Positions 25,652 to 33,995 are shown, numbered from the stretch's first letter. The stretch is DNA of 64,000 nt from Ferrovibrio sp046294345 (GCA_046294345.1 JBKBJT010000013.1:1-64000); one strand, 5' to 3'. Program-made: numbers and translations. The notes: a model not told the origin generated them from the letters alone.

Positions 25652-26005
25652 ATGGGCCGCCTGAGCACCCATGTGCTGGATACCATGAACGGCAAGCCGG
25701 CCGCCGGCGTGGCCGTGGAGCTTTACGCGCTGGAGGGCGAGACGCGCCGGCTGGTGAAAAAGGTTGTCACCAATGCCGATGGCCGCACCGATGCGCCCCT
25801 GCTGATCGGCGAGGAATTCAGGCCGGGTCAGTATGAACTGGTCTTCCAGGCCGGCGATTATTTCCGCAAACTGGGCGCGGCTTTGCCGCAGCCGGCCTTC
25901 CTTGATGCCGTGCCGATCCGTTTCGGCCTGGCGGAACCCGACGGGCATTATCACGTTCCGCTGCTGGTTTCGCCCTGGAGCTTTTCCACTTATCGAGGCT
26001 CGTAA
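25652..26005 (+). CDS. uraH: 5-hydroxyisourate hydrolase
   Basis: A 117-residue transthyretin-like enzyme that hydrolyses 5-hydroxyisourate, the product of urate oxidase, to OHCU. Diagnostic segments are LSTHVLDTMNGKPAAGV at the N-terminus (catalytic His7), the mid-protein TNADGRTDAPLL, and the C-terminal YRGS tetrapeptide that separates HIU hydrolases from transthyretins. The ATG at 25652 follows AAGGAGAG. It lies between uraD and guaD. Confidence 0.97.
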   Translation: MGRLSTHVLDTMNGKPAAGVAVELYALEGETRRLVKKVVTNADGRTDAPLLIGEEFRPGQYELVFQAGDYFRKLGAALPQPAFLDAVPIRFGLAEPDGHYHVPLLVSPWSFSTYRGS

Positions 26006-26008
26006 GCC

Positions 26009-26482
26009 ATGACCGACCATGCCGCCTTCATGCGCCGCGCGATTGACCTGAGCCGCGAACACATGAATGCCGGCCATGGCGGGCCGTTCGGTGCCGTGGT
26101 GGTGCTGGATGGCGCGGTTGTCGGCGAGGGCTGGAACCGCGTCACAACTTCAAACGATCCCACTGCCCATGCCGAGGTAACGGCGATCAGGGAGGCCTGT
26201 GCGAAACTCGGCCGCTTCGATCTGAAAGGTGCGGTGCTCTACACCAGTTGCGAACCCTGCCCGATGTGTCTGGCCGCCACCTACTGGGCGCGCATCGACA
26301 CGGTCTATTACGCCAACGAGCAGGCCGATGCGGCGGCGATCAATTTCGACGATGCCTTCCTCTATCGCCAGCTCGCCCTGCCGCGCGAACGCCGCACCAT
26401 GACATGCGAGCAGATCCTGCGCGATGAGGCGCTGGCCGTGTTCCGCGAATGGGATGCCAAGCCCGACAAGGTGCCGTATTAA
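26009..26482 (+). CDS. guaD: nucleoside/guanine deaminase of the cytidine-deaminase fold
   Basis: A 157-residue zinc deaminase. HAEVTAIREA supplies the zinc His and catalytic Glu, and PCPMCLAATYWARI supplies the two zinc cysteines. Length and motifs fit the small GuaD-type guanine deaminase, which forms xanthine, rather than tRNA adenosine deaminase TadA. Position three bases after uraH supports a role in feeding purines into urate catabolism. Xanthine oxidation genes are not in this window. Confidence 0.88.
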   Translation: MTDHAAFMRRAIDLSREHMNAGHGGPFGAVVVLDGAVVGEGWNRVTTSNDPTAHAEVTAIREACAKLGRFDLKGAVLYTSCEPCPMCLAATYWARIDTVYYANEQADAAAINFDDAFLYRQLALPRERRTMTCEQILRDEALAVFREWDAKPDKVPY

Positions 26483-26483
26483 G

Positions 26484-27092
26484 GTGGCAGGATCGTCCTC
26501 GTCCGCCGGAGACTGGCTGGCCCGCCACGCGGCGACGGCGCGGCGCAGGCAACTGGCCGCCGGCGAAAGCCTGTTCCGCCAGGGCGACCGTGCGACGGCG
26601 ATTTTCAGGGTGGAATCCGGCCGTCTGCGTCTGGTGCGGCATCTGGCGGATGGCAGTCAGGTCACACTGCATACGGCCCGCGACGGCGACAGCTTTGCCG
26701 AGGCCGCCTTGTTTTCCGACAGCTACCATTGCGATGCCGTGGCCGAGGTGGAGAGCGTGGTTGTCGTGCTGGCCAAGCGGGATCTGCTTGCGGGCCTGCG
26801 GCGCGATCCGGAAGCCGCCATGGCCTTTGCCGCGCAGATGAGCCGCCAGGTGCGCGATCTGCGCCTGCGGCTGGAGTTGCGCAATGTCCGTTCCGCCGCC
26901 GCGCGGCTGGAAATGTGGCTTCATCTGCAGGCCAATGATGGGGGACGGGTGGTGCCGGTGCAGAGCTGGACCGAAATCGCTACCGAACTGGGCCTCACGC
27001 GTGAAGCGGTCTATCGCGCCCTGGCGCGTTTGCAGCGCGACCGCCGCCTGCGACGCGATAAAACCGGCATCGTGCTCCGGCGCGGCCTATGA
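26484..27092 (+). CDS. Crp/Fnr-family transcription factor
   Basis: About 202 residues: a cNMP-binding-like beta-barrel (residues about 15-110; GESLFRQGDRATAIFRVESG) and a C-terminal Crp-type helix-turn-helix (TEIATELGLTREAVYRALAR). No cysteine cluster for an Fe-S sensor is present, so it is not FNR itself. The GTG at 26484 directly after the guaD stop is the most economical start; its ribosome site is poor, so translational coupling is likely. It may regulate itself, the Spy-like gene downstream or the purine genes. Confidence 0.8.
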   Translation: MAGSSSSAGDWLARHAATARRRQLAAGESLFRQGDRATAIFRVESGRLRLVRHLADGSQVTLHTARDGDSFAEAALFSDSYHCDAVAEVESVVVVLAKRDLLAGLRRDPEAAMAFAAQMSRQVRDLRLRLELRNVRSAAARLEMWLHLQANDGGRVVPVQSWTEIATELGLTREAVYRALARLQRDRRLRRDKTGIVLRRGL

Positions 27093-27102
27093 TCCGGATC
27101 AT
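27089..27102. promoter_or_regulatory. palindrome at the end of the Crp/Fnr gene
   Basis: ATGATCCGGATCAT is a perfect 14-bp palindrome that spans the stop codon, 50 bp before the Spy-like gene. It is a candidate operator for the upstream regulator. Confidence 0.4.
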
Positions 27103-27118
27103 ATGAGACTGGCCGGTT

Positions 27119-27137
27119 GCCGCCTATCTTCGGCGGC
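27119..27137 (+). promoter_or_regulatory. leader hairpin before the Spy-like gene
   Basis: GCCGCC and GGCGGC pair around a seven-base loop just before the GGAGG ribosome site of the gene at 27152. It may stabilise the leader or act in attenuation. Confidence 0.35.
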
Positions 27138-27151
27138 ATATCGGAGGTTCC

Positions 27152-27706
27152 ATGTCCCGTTTCATCCTTTTCATGTCCGCCATGCTGATCCTGTCGCTGC
27201 CGGCGGCAGCGCAGCATGCCATGCCTTATGCCGGCCAGCAGGACCGCGAAATCAAGGCCCTGTCCGAGCAGGAGGTTGCCGATCTTCTGGCCGGGCGTGG
27301 CATGGGCCTGGCCAAGGCGGCCGAGCTGAATTCCTATCCCGGCCCGCTGCATGCTTTGGACATGTGGGAGGCACTGGGTCTCGATCCACGGCAGGTCGCG
27401 GCGCTGGAGGATCAGCAGCGCCGCATGACGGCCGCCGCCATTGCACTTGGCCGACAGATCGTGGCCGCCGAACGCGAGCTGGATCGTCTGTTCGCCGAAC
27501 GACGGATCGATGCGTCCGAGATCGAAACGCGCAGCGAGGAGATCGGTCGCCTGCAGGGCCGCCTGCGTGCCGTGCATCTGGCGACGCATCTGGAAACCCG
27601 CGCCACACTCAGCGACGCACAGGTGCGGCGATACGATGAACTGCGTGGCTATGGCGGCATGCCGGCATCAGGGGCACGCCAGCCTCAGCACCGGCATAAG
27701 CACTGA
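27152..27706 (+). CDS. Spy/CpxP-like periplasmic protein
   Basis: A 184-residue exported protein with a signal peptide (about residues 1-20, ending AAA) and a helical body in which the segment AELNSYPGPLHALDM is followed by a long charged helix pair, as in Spy/CpxP-like or LTXXQ-type periplasmic chaperones and metal sensors. The C-terminus is His-rich (QPQHRHKH), which suggests metal binding. GGAGG precedes the ATG. It is probably expressed with or under the adjacent Crp/Fnr regulator. Its role next to purine genes is unclear. Confidence 0.75.
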   Translation: MSRFILFMSAMLILSLPAAAQHAMPYAGQQDREIKALSEQEVADLLAGRGMGLAKAAELNSYPGPLHALDMWEALGLDPRQVAALEDQQRRMTAAAIALGRQIVAAERELDRLFAERRIDASEIETRSEEIGRLQGRLRAVHLATHLETRATLSDAQVRRYDELRGYGGMPASGARQPQHRHKH

Positions 27707-27711
27707 ATGTC

Positions 27712-28899
27712 TTAGTCCAGTTTCGCGCCCGCCGCGATCCAGGCGCCCAGCGTGGCGCGTTCCTCTTCGGTCATCTCGGTGGCATTGCCCGGCGGCATCG
27801 CTTCGCTGCGCACGACCTGCTGGTTGATCAGCGCGGCGAAGCGGCGCATCTGCTCCGGCGTTTCCAGCATCACGCCTTTCGGCGCCTCGGCGATGCCGTC
27901 GAATGTGGGCCGCGCGGCATGGCAGGCGACGCAGCGCGCGGCCACGATCTTCTGCGCATCCTCGAATGTCGCGCCGCCGGCCAGCGTCTTGTGGCGCGGA
28001 TCCCACTGGCTGAAGAACACCAGGCCGAGCGTGAGCAGGAAAGCCACGACGAGGAATTCGTAGCGCTGGCCGCGGCCCTGGTTCTTCAGGTTGAAGAAAT
28101 GCCGCACCAGGCCGCCGATCACGATCACCACGGCCAGGATCACCCAGCCATAGGGGTGGCCGTAGGTGACCGGGTAATGGTTGCTGATCATGGCGAACAG
28201 CACCGGCAGGGTCAGGTAGTTGTTGTGCAGCGACCGCTGCTTGGCCTGCTTGCCGTAGCTCGGGTCCGGCACCTGGCCGGCCAGCATCTGCGCCACCGCC
28301 TTGCGCTGGTTCGGGATGATGTTATGCGCCACGTTGGCGGTCATGATCGTGCCGATCAGCGCGCCGACATGCAGATAGGCGGCGCGCGCCGAAAACACCT
28401 GGGTATAGCCCCAGGCGGCGGCCACCAGCAGCACGAAGCCCACGCAGGCCAGGGCCGCATCGTTTTTGCCCAGGGGCGATTTGCACAGCAGGTCGTAGAC
28501 CACCCAGCCGAGGATCAGCGAGGCGACGCTCAGGCCGATGGCTTCCCAGCGGCCCATCGGCAGCACCTTGGCATCGATCAGGTAGAGGTCGGCGCCGACA
28601 TAATACAGCGCGCCCATCAGGAAGAAGCCCGACAGCCAGGTGAAATAGGATTCATACTTGAACCAGTGCAGCTCCTTGGGCAGCTGCGGCGGGGCGACCG
28701 AGTATTTCTCGGTGAAATAGAAGCCGCCGCCATGGATCAGCCAGGCCTGGCCCAGCACGCCGGGCTGCTGGTCCAGGCCTTTGCGCAGCGAATTGTCGAG
28801 CCAGACGAAAAAGAATGACGAACCGATCCAGGCGATGCCGAAGATCAGGTGCATCCAGCGCAGCACCAGATTGAGCCATTCCAGGGCCAGGTCGATCAT
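27712..28899 (-). CDS. puuD: membrane-anchored urate oxidase with cytochrome c domain
   Basis: A 395-residue PuuD-type protein: about eight N-terminal membrane segments (LIFGIAWIGSSFFFVWLDN at the first) forming the urate oxidase domain, and a C-terminal cytochrome c domain with the haem motif CVACH near residues 323-327 and a later Met ligand candidate. It oxidises urate to 5-hydroxyisourate and passes electrons to the respiratory chain instead of producing peroxide. A GTATAC-like operator lies 90 bp upstream. Its stop is five bases from the convergent Spy-like gene. Confidence 0.93.
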   Translation of the reverse strand: MIDLALEWLNLVLRWMHLIFGIAWIGSSFFFVWLDNSLRKGLDQQPGVLGQAWLIHGGGFYFTEKYSVAPPQLPKELHWFKYESYFTWLSGFFLMGALYYVGADLYLIDAKVLPMGRWEAIGLSVASLILGWVVYDLLCKSPLGKNDAALACVGFVLLVAAAWGYTQVFSARAAYLHVGALIGTIMTANVAHNIIPNQRKAVAQMLAGQVPDPSYGKQAKQRSLHNNYLTLPVLFAMISNHYPVTYGHPYGWVILAVVIVIGGLVRHFFNLKNQGRGQRYEFLVVAFLLTLGLVFFSQWDPRHKTLAGGATFEDAQKIVAARCVACHAARPTFDGIAEAPKGVMLETPEQMRRFAALINQQVVRSEAMPPGNATEMTEEERATLGAWIAAGAKLD

Positions 28900-28990
28900 G
28901 ATTTCCCCTCAAGTCCGCGCCGGAAGCGGATCTGTACGGCGCGGCAGCGGGATCAAGCCGTAACGAGCGGGGGCAGGATCGTCAACCCGG

Positions 28991-29002
28991 ATTGTGTACA
29001 AT
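28991..29002. promoter_or_regulatory. GTATAC-type operator before puuD
   Basis: ATTGTGTACAAT, a near-perfect palindrome nested between CCCGG and CCGGG, lies about 90 bp upstream of puuD and 34 bp beyond the end of the PAS gene. It is the best-symmetrical of three related sites in the window. Confidence 0.65.
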
Positions 29003-29035
29003 TTTCCGGGCCGGAACTGCCCGCGGAAGCCGAGG

Positions 29036-29614
29036 TCAACGGGGTGGGGCGGGCACCGGCATGCCGGGTACGTTGCAGGTGATGATGCGCACGATCCGGC
29101 CGTCGCCATCCCACAGCGGCAGCACGATGCGGTCCCAGCTGTTGATGGTGATCTCCATCGGCATTTCGTGCCAGCTGTAGACCGGCTCGGGGTGCCGCAG
29201 CATGGCGCGGTAGATGGCGAGGTAGAAATCGCTGGCCAGCGAACCGGTCACCATTTCCGAGGTGCGTTTGCCGGTCATGTCGAAGCCGGCGATGCGGGCC
29301 ACCTCCGTGCCATAGAGGCGGTAGCGGTAATCCGCGCCATCGTCCAGCACGTCGAGCAGCAGCACATAGCCCAGCACCGGTCGCAGCTCGAAGGGATCGA
29401 TGTGTTCGGGCCGCACGCGGCCATGGCGCTCGCGCAGGGCGTGCCAGTGGCGCAGCAGGAAGGGAAGCTGCTGCGTCGGCAGGTCCGCGGGCGCCGGATT
29501 CCAGCGCACCACCGGCGGACGCAGGCCGAGCGCGATGAACGGCGCGGCCAGTTTCGTCTGGCTGCCGGCCAGAAGCTCGTCGCGCATCGCATCAATGGCC
29601 GCCAGATCGATCAC
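29036..29614 (-). CDS. PAS-domain protein (PAS_5-like)
   Basis: A 192-residue soluble protein matching the stand-alone PAS_5-type domain common in alphaproteobacteria: LRPVLGYVLLLDVLDDGADYRYRLYGTEVA-like strands from about residue 78 and the following MTGKRTSEM segment. (Only short parts are quoted here; the domain fills residues 35-185.) No output domain is present, so the function is unknown. The start is a GTG with GAGGGGGG at good spacing. It is upstream of and co-directional with puuD, with the puuD operator in between. Confidence 0.78.
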   Translation of the reverse strand: MIDLAAIDAMRDELLAGSQTKLAAPFIALGLRPPVVRWNPAPADLPTQQLPFLLRHWHALRERHGRVRPEHIDPFELRPVLGYVLLLDVLDDGADYRYRLYGTEVARIAGFDMTGKRTSEMVTGSLASDFYLAIYRAMLRHPEPVYSWHEMPMEITINSWDRIVLPLWDGDGRIVRIITCNVPGMPVPAPPR

Positions 29615-29673
29615 TAACGCCCCCCTCGTTGTGGGATGAGCTTGGCGGTGTTGTCGCGGGACCGCAAGAGCGC

Positions 29674-30222
29674 TCAGTTCAGCCGGCGCGGCGGGGCCGG
29701 CGCCAGTTGCGCCAGCATGGCGCGCACGCCGTCGAGATGCGGATTGAGACTGAGTGCGGCAGCCAGGGCTTCGGTGGCGGCGGTCACTTCGCCCTGGCGC
29801 AGGCAGATCTGGGCGAATCCACAGATGGCACCGAAATGGCGCGGTTCCAGTTCCAGGGTGCGGTGGATATCGGCGATGCTGGCGTCGTTACGCTGGGCCA
29901 GGAAATGCAGGGTGGCGCGTTTGTTCCAGGCTTCGGCCCAGCCGGGGGCATCCCGTACCAGGGCGTCGAGCAGCGTTTCCCCCTCGGCCAGGCGCCGGCG
30001 CGCGATGGCCGAGATGGCGCGCTGCATGCGGGCTTCCAGCGCCGGATCGTCATGGCCGGTCCAGATCGCCCAGATCTCGTCCTCGATCTCATGAACCGGG
30101 CGCGGCGGCGGCATGGCCCGCAAAGCCGCGAACAGCGCCGACAGGCGGCCATGGCGCAGCAGGGTTCCCGGCGCCGGCGGGCGCAGGATCAGTTTCAGAG
30201 TCTCGGCAACCAGTTGAAGCAT
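29674..30222 (-). CDS. TPR-like repeat protein
   Basis: A 182-residue helical protein with tetratricopeptide-like repeats at about residues 85-170 (AEGETLLDALVRDAPGWAEA, then DIHRTLELEPRHFGAICGFA, then ALAAALSLNPHLDGVRAML). The N-terminus has a short hydrophobic region but no clear signal peptide. It probably mediates protein contacts; no specific role is visible. It is divergent from the histidine-phosphatase gene. Confidence 0.8.
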   Translation of the reverse strand: MLQLVAETLKLILRPPAPGTLLRHGRLSALFAALRAMPPPRPVHEIEDEIWAIWTGHDDPALEARMQRAISAIARRRLAEGETLLDALVRDAPGWAEAWNKRATLHFLAQRNDASIADIHRTLELEPRHFGAICGFAQICLRQGEVTAATEALAAALSLNPHLDGVRAMLAQLAPAPPRRLN

Positions 30223-30318
30223 GGCACTTGGATCGTGGCGGTAATTTTTTCCGTGTCCGGCTGGTCGGTTACCTGGGCCGACCTATCACTTAGTCCGTTG
30301 CTGTCGGAGGACGAGGCC

Positions 30319-30888
30319 ATGCGGGCTGCTTTCCATGTTGCCGCCATTCTGCTGCTGGCCTGTGTCGCATCGCCGGCACGGGCGAAAGATACAGGGGCCA
30401 GTGACGGTATGTGGCAGGCCCTGCGGGACGGCCGGGCAGTTTTGCTGATGCGTCATGCCCTGGCACCGGGCACCGGCGATCCGCCCGGCTTCCGGGTGGA
30501 GGACTGCGCCACCCAACGCAACCTCTCGGCCGAGGGCCGCGCCCAGGCGCGCCGTGCCGGTGCCGCCCTGCGCGCCAGTGGCATAACCGCTGCCGTGGTG
30601 AAAAGCAGCGCTTGGTGCCGCGCGCGCGACACGGCCACCGAACTGGATCTCGGGCCGGTGGAGATCGAGCCGGCACTGAATTCCTTCTTCGGCGAGTCCA
30701 GCCGCGCGCCGACCCAGATGGCCGCGCTACGCGCCGCAATCGCCGCGCTGCCGCGCGACAGGCCGGCCGTGCTGGTGACGCATCAGGTGGTGGTCACCGC
30801 CCTCAGCGGCATCTATCCGCAGAGCGGCGAGATGGTGGTGCTGGCGCGCGACGGGCTGGCGGTGCTGGGGCGCATTCCAACGCCCTGA
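30319..30888 (+). CDS. exported histidine-phosphatase family protein
   Basis: A 189-residue protein with a signal peptide (about residues 1-22) and a histidine-phosphatase domain: the phosphohistidine motif LMRHALAPG near residue 46 (RHA instead of the usual RHG), the Arg in SSAWCRARDTA, and the second His in LVTHQVVVTAL. Such periplasmic members act as phosphatases on small phospho-compounds. The ATG at 30319 follows GGAGGACGAGG. It ends 20 bp from the convergent phnF; a link with phosphonate use is possible only by proximity. Confidence 0.85.
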   Translation: MRAAFHVAAILLLACVASPARAKDTGASDGMWQALRDGRAVLLMRHALAPGTGDPPGFRVEDCATQRNLSAEGRAQARRAGAALRASGITAAVVKSSAWCRARDTATELDLGPVEIEPALNSFFGESSRAPTQMAALRAAIAALPRDRPAVLVTHQVVVTALSGIYPQSGEMVVLARDGLAVLGRIPTP

Positions 30889-30907
30889 CGTCACTCGTAA
30901 TGCTCGC

Positions 30908-31666
30908 CTATTCGTAATGTTCGATGGTCAGCGTGACGTGGTCGGCGACGAAGCGCGCGCGCACGAATTCCACCGGCTTGCCCTGCGGATCGATGTTCAC
31001 CGTTTCGCTCACCAGCACGGGTCGCGTGCGCGGCAGGTCGGCCAGGCGCGCATCGGCCGCACTGATCAGCTTGGCCGAAACGCGTGTGCTGCGGCGGCGG
31101 TAATCGTGCACGCCTACGGCTTTCAGGGCCGCCGTGATCGTGCCTTCGCGGGCGAAATGCTCGGGCATGTCGGGGAAGCGGCCGACCGGGAAATAATGGC
31201 TGCTGACGCCCACGGGTTTGCCGTCGGCCTTGTTCAACGTCTCGATCTGCCATAGCGGCGCGCCGGTGGGCATGCCCAGCGCGCGGGCGATGTCGGCCGG
31301 CGCGGCCACCTGCTCGGCGAAGATCATCTCCCGCGTCGGCTTCTTCTGCATGGTCTGCAGGTTTTCGGTGAAGCGCGTGCGCGAGCCCAGCATGTATTCG
31401 AAACTGTCCTCCGCCACGAACATGCCGCGGCCCTGCTCGATGCTGACCAGGCCGGTCTCGGCCAGGCGGTTCATCGCCTGGCGCACGGTGTGGCGGTTCA
31501 CGCCGAAGCTTTGCGCCAGCTGCTTCTCGGTCGGCAGCTGCTCGCCCGGTTTGTAGTCGCTGCGGCGGATCGCCTGCTCCATGGCGGCCGCGATCTGGCG
31601 CCAGACCGCCATGCCGCTGCCGCGTTCGATGTGGCCGGATTCCATGGTCCCTGCGGGTGTCGTCAT
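30908..31666 (-). CDS. phnF: phosphonate-operon regulator
   Basis: A 252-residue GntR/HutC-type regulator: winged helix at about residues 15-80 (EKQLAQSFGVNRHTVRQAMN), then a UTRA ligand domain. PhnF proteins control C-P lyase operons in response to phosphonates or phosphate. It is divergent from phnG with a GTCTAGAC palindrome in the gap. The ATG ending at 31666 has GGGAG upstream; a TTG 15 bases earlier would place that ribosome site inside the gene. Confidence 0.93.
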   Translation of the reverse strand: MTTPAGTMESGHIERGSGMAVWRQIAAAMEQAIRRSDYKPGEQLPTEKQLAQSFGVNRHTVRQAMNRLAETGLVSIEQGRGMFVAEDSFEYMLGSRTRFTENLQTMQKKPTREMIFAEQVAAPADIARALGMPTGAPLWQIETLNKADGKPVGVSSHYFPVGRFPDMPEHFAREGTITAALKAVGVHDYRRRSTRVSAKLISAADARLADLPRTRPVLVSETVNIDPQGKPVEFVRARFVADHVTLTIEHYE

Positions 31667-31688
31667 AAAAGCTTCTCCCAAACGTGGC

Positions 31689-31717
31689 TTGATGGGGCCG
31701 CGCTCGCGGTGTAGATA
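31689..31717 (+). promoter_or_regulatory. predicted phnG operon promoter
   Basis: TTGATG (31689-31694) and TAGATA (31712-31717) are 17 bp apart, directly before the GTCTAGAC palindrome and about 45 bp before phnG. Confidence 0.5.
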
Positions 31718-31724
31718 TATAGAT

Positions 31725-31732
31725 GTCTAGAC
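31725..31732. promoter_or_regulatory. PhnF operator candidate
   Basis: GTCTAGAC, a perfect 8-bp palindrome in the phnF-phnG gap, lies at the expected transcription start. It resembles the TATAGAC-type half-sites known for PhnF. Confidence 0.6.
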
Positions 31733-31761
31733 GAATTTAGACCCTTGCGCAAGAGGTCCAG

Positions 31762-32244
31762 ATGAACCCCCAGCCTTCCACCGGACAAACCGGCACCGCC
31801 GAGCAGGCCGCGCGCCGTCGCCGCCTCAGCCTGCTGGCGCGGACAGGGCGCGAAACCTTGGAAGCCGCCTGGAATCGGCTGGACCCCAAGCCGGCCTTCC
31901 GCCGCCTCAAGCAGCCCGAGACCGGCCTGGTGATGGTGCGCGCACGGGCCGGCGGCAACGGCCAGCGCTTCAACATGGGCGAGATGACGGTGACGCGCTG
32001 TGTGGTGGCGCTGGAAGAGGGCGGTCTGATGGGCGTGGGGTATGTGGCCGGGCGAGACAAGCGCCGGGCCGAACTGGCCGCCCTGTTCGATGCGCTGGCC
32101 CAGCAGCCCCGGCATGCCGCGATGGTCGAGGCCGAATTGCTGGCCCCCACACAGGAGAATGCGGCGGCGACGCGGCAGGCGCGCGCGGCCAAGGTTGCGG
32201 CCACCAAGGTCGATTTCTTCACCCTGGTGCGCGGCGAGGACTGA
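31762..32244 (+). CDS. phnG: C-P lyase core subunit PhnG
   Basis: A 160-residue PhnG, a subunit of the PhnGHIJ core that transfers the phosphonate to the ribose of ATP (forming the 5-triphosphoribosyl phosphonate with PhnI) before bond cleavage. Family-type segments are ALEEGGLMGVGYVAGRDKRR and the C-terminal TKVDFFTLVRGED. The ATG follows AAGAGG. It is the first gene of phnGHIJKLM, with three bases between it and phnH. Confidence 0.94.
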   Translation: MNPQPSTGQTGTAEQAARRRRLSLLARTGRETLEAAWNRLDPKPAFRRLKQPETGLVMVRARAGGNGQRFNMGEMTVTRCVVALEEGGLMGVGYVAGRDKRRAELAALFDALAQQPRHAAMVEAELLAPTQENAAATRQARAAKVAATKVDFFTLVRGED

Positions 32245-32247
32245 GGC

Positions 32248-32868
32248 ATGAACCCGATGCAGGCAGATGTGCACATGACGACCCCCGCCGCCGGTTTCCA
32301 CGATCCGGTGCAGCAGAGCCAGCAAGCCTTCCGCATCCTGCTGGATGCCATGGCGCGGCCGGGCCGCGTGCTGGAACTGAGCGATGACTGCGGCCACCCT
32401 GAAGATCTTTCGCCCGTGCTGGCCGCCGGCCTGCTCACGCTGGCCGATCTCGACACGCCCGTGTGGCTGGGCGCGGGATTCGATACCCCGGCGATGCGCG
32501 ACTGGCTGCGTTTCCATACCGGCGCGCCGCTGGCGGCCAAACCCGACCAGGCGGCGCTGGCCCTGCTGGATGCCGCCGCCATGCCGGCACTGGAGCGCTT
32601 CAGCCTCGGCACCGACGAGGCGCCCGAGCGCGGCGCCACGTTGCTGGTGCAGGTGCCGTCGCTGGACGGTGCCGCTGCCATGACCTGGCGCGGGCCGGGA
32701 ATCAAAGACAGTGTGGCGATGCCGCTCTGCGGGCTGGATGCAGCTGTGTGGCGCCAGCGCGCGCAGCTCCCGGCCGTGTTCCCGCGCGGGCTGGATATCT
32801 ATCTCGGCTGCGGCCGGCAGGTGATCGGCCTGCCGCGCAGCACGATCGTTTCGCTGACGGAGGCCTGA
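32248..32868 (+). CDS. phnH: C-P lyase core subunit PhnH
   Basis: A 206-residue PhnH subunit of the carbon-phosphorus lyase core complex. The N-terminus GFHDPVQQSQQAFRILLDAM and the C-terminal FPRGLDIYLGCGRQVIGLPR are typical; PhnH dimerises and joins the PhnGIJ assembly. It sits between phnG and phnI with very short gaps. Confidence 0.94.
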   Translation: MNPMQADVHMTTPAAGFHDPVQQSQQAFRILLDAMARPGRVLELSDDCGHPEDLSPVLAAGLLTLADLDTPVWLGAGFDTPAMRDWLRFHTGAPLAAKPDQAALALLDAAAMPALERFSLGTDEAPERGATLLVQVPSLDGAAAMTWRGPGIKDSVAMPLCGLDAAVWRQRAQLPAVFPRGLDIYLGCGRQVIGLPRSTIVSLTEA

Positions 32869-32870
32869 TC

Positions 32871-33995
32871 ATGTATGTGGCCGTGAAGGGCGGCGAAACC
32901 GCCATCGGCAATGCCCATGCGCTGCTGGCGGAAGATCGCCGCGGCGATGCCGCCGTGCCGGAACTGAGCGTGGACCAGGTGCGCGAGCAGCTGTCGCTCG
33001 GCGTCGACCGCGTGATGACCGAGGGCTCGGTCTACGATCCCGAACTGGCCGCGCTGGCGCTGAAACAGGCGCGCGGCGACCAGGTGGAGGCGATCTTCCT
33101 GTTGCGTGCCTATCGCACGACCCTGCCGCGCCTGGCCGTCTCAAGGCCCATCGATACCGCGAAGATGCAGGTCTCGCGCCGCATCTCTTCCTGCTTCAAG
33201 GACGTGCCGGGCGGGCAGTTGCTCGGCCCCACCTTCGACTACACCCATCGCCTGCTGGATTTCAGCCTGCTGGCCGGCGGCGAGATGCCGAACGCGGAAG
33301 CGCGCGGCGAACTGGCCGCCGACATGCCGCAGGTGGTCGATCTGCTGAATGCGGAAGGGCTGATCGAGCAGGAAACACCCGATGCCGAGGATGCACCGGT
33401 GGGCGACCTGACGCGCGAGCCGCTGATGTTTCCGGCCGGCCGCGATGTGCGGCTGCAGAACCTAGCCCGCGCCGACGAGGGCTATCTGCTGGCTTTAGGC
33501 TATTCGACCCAGCGCGGTTATGCCAAGTCGCATCCCTTCGTGGGCGAAATCCGCTCGGGCGAAGTGGGCGTGGAGATCGATATTCCTGAACTGGGCCTGA
33601 CGGTCGACATCGCCGACATCACGGTGACGGAATGCCAGATGATCAACCAGTTCAAGGGTTCAAAAAGCGAAAAGCCGAAATTCACCCGTGGTTATGGCCT
33701 CGCTTTCGGCTATGCCGAGCGCAAGGCGATGGCGATGGCGCTGGTCGACCGCAGCCTGCGCGCGGAAGAACTGGGCGAGGACCTGACCGCGCCGGCGCAG
33801 GATGCCGAATTCGTGCTCTATCACGCCGACAACGTGGAGGCCTCGGGCTTCGTGCAGCATCTCAAGCTGCCGCATCACGTGGACTTCCAGTCGGAGCTGA
33901 CGCTGGTGCGCATGATGCGGGCCGAGATCGAGGCCGCCGAGATCGCCGCTACGGCCGGCGCGCCTGAAGCCGAATTCGAGGAGGCCGCGCAATGA
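32871..33995 (+). CDS. phnI: C-P lyase core subunit PhnI, nucleosidase
   Basis: A 374-residue PhnI, the subunit that displaces adenine of ATP by phosphonate with PhnG/H/L. The N-terminus MYVAVKGGETAIGNAHALL is diagnostic, and the FNR/His-rich core includes LGYSTQRGYAKSHPFVGEIR near residue 205. The ATG at 32871 comes two bases after the phnH stop. Its stop overlaps the phnJ start in an ATGA. Confidence 0.96.
   Translation: MYVAVKGGETAIGNAHALLAEDRRGDAAVPELSVDQVREQLSLGVDRVMTEGSVYDPELAALALKQARGDQVEAIFLLRAYRTTLPRLAVSRPIDTAKMQVSRRISSCFKDVPGGQLLGPTFDYTHRLLDFSLLAGGEMPNAEARGELAADMPQVVDLLNAEGLIEQETPDAEDAPVGDLTREPLMFPAGRDVRLQNLARADEGYLLALGYSTQRGYAKSHPFVGEIRSGEVGVEIDIPELGLTVDIADITVTECQMINQFKGSKSEKPKFTRGYGLAFGYAERKAMAMALVDRSLRAEELGEDLTAPAQDAEFVLYHADNVEASGFVQHLKLPHHVDFQSELTLVRMMRAEIEAAEIAATAGAPEAEFEEAAQ

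Noticed and set aside
26424..26483. ATG at 26424 as the start of the Crp/Fnr gene
   Set aside because: It would overlap guaD by about 60 bases and add a non-homologous leader; the GTG at 26484 is more economical.
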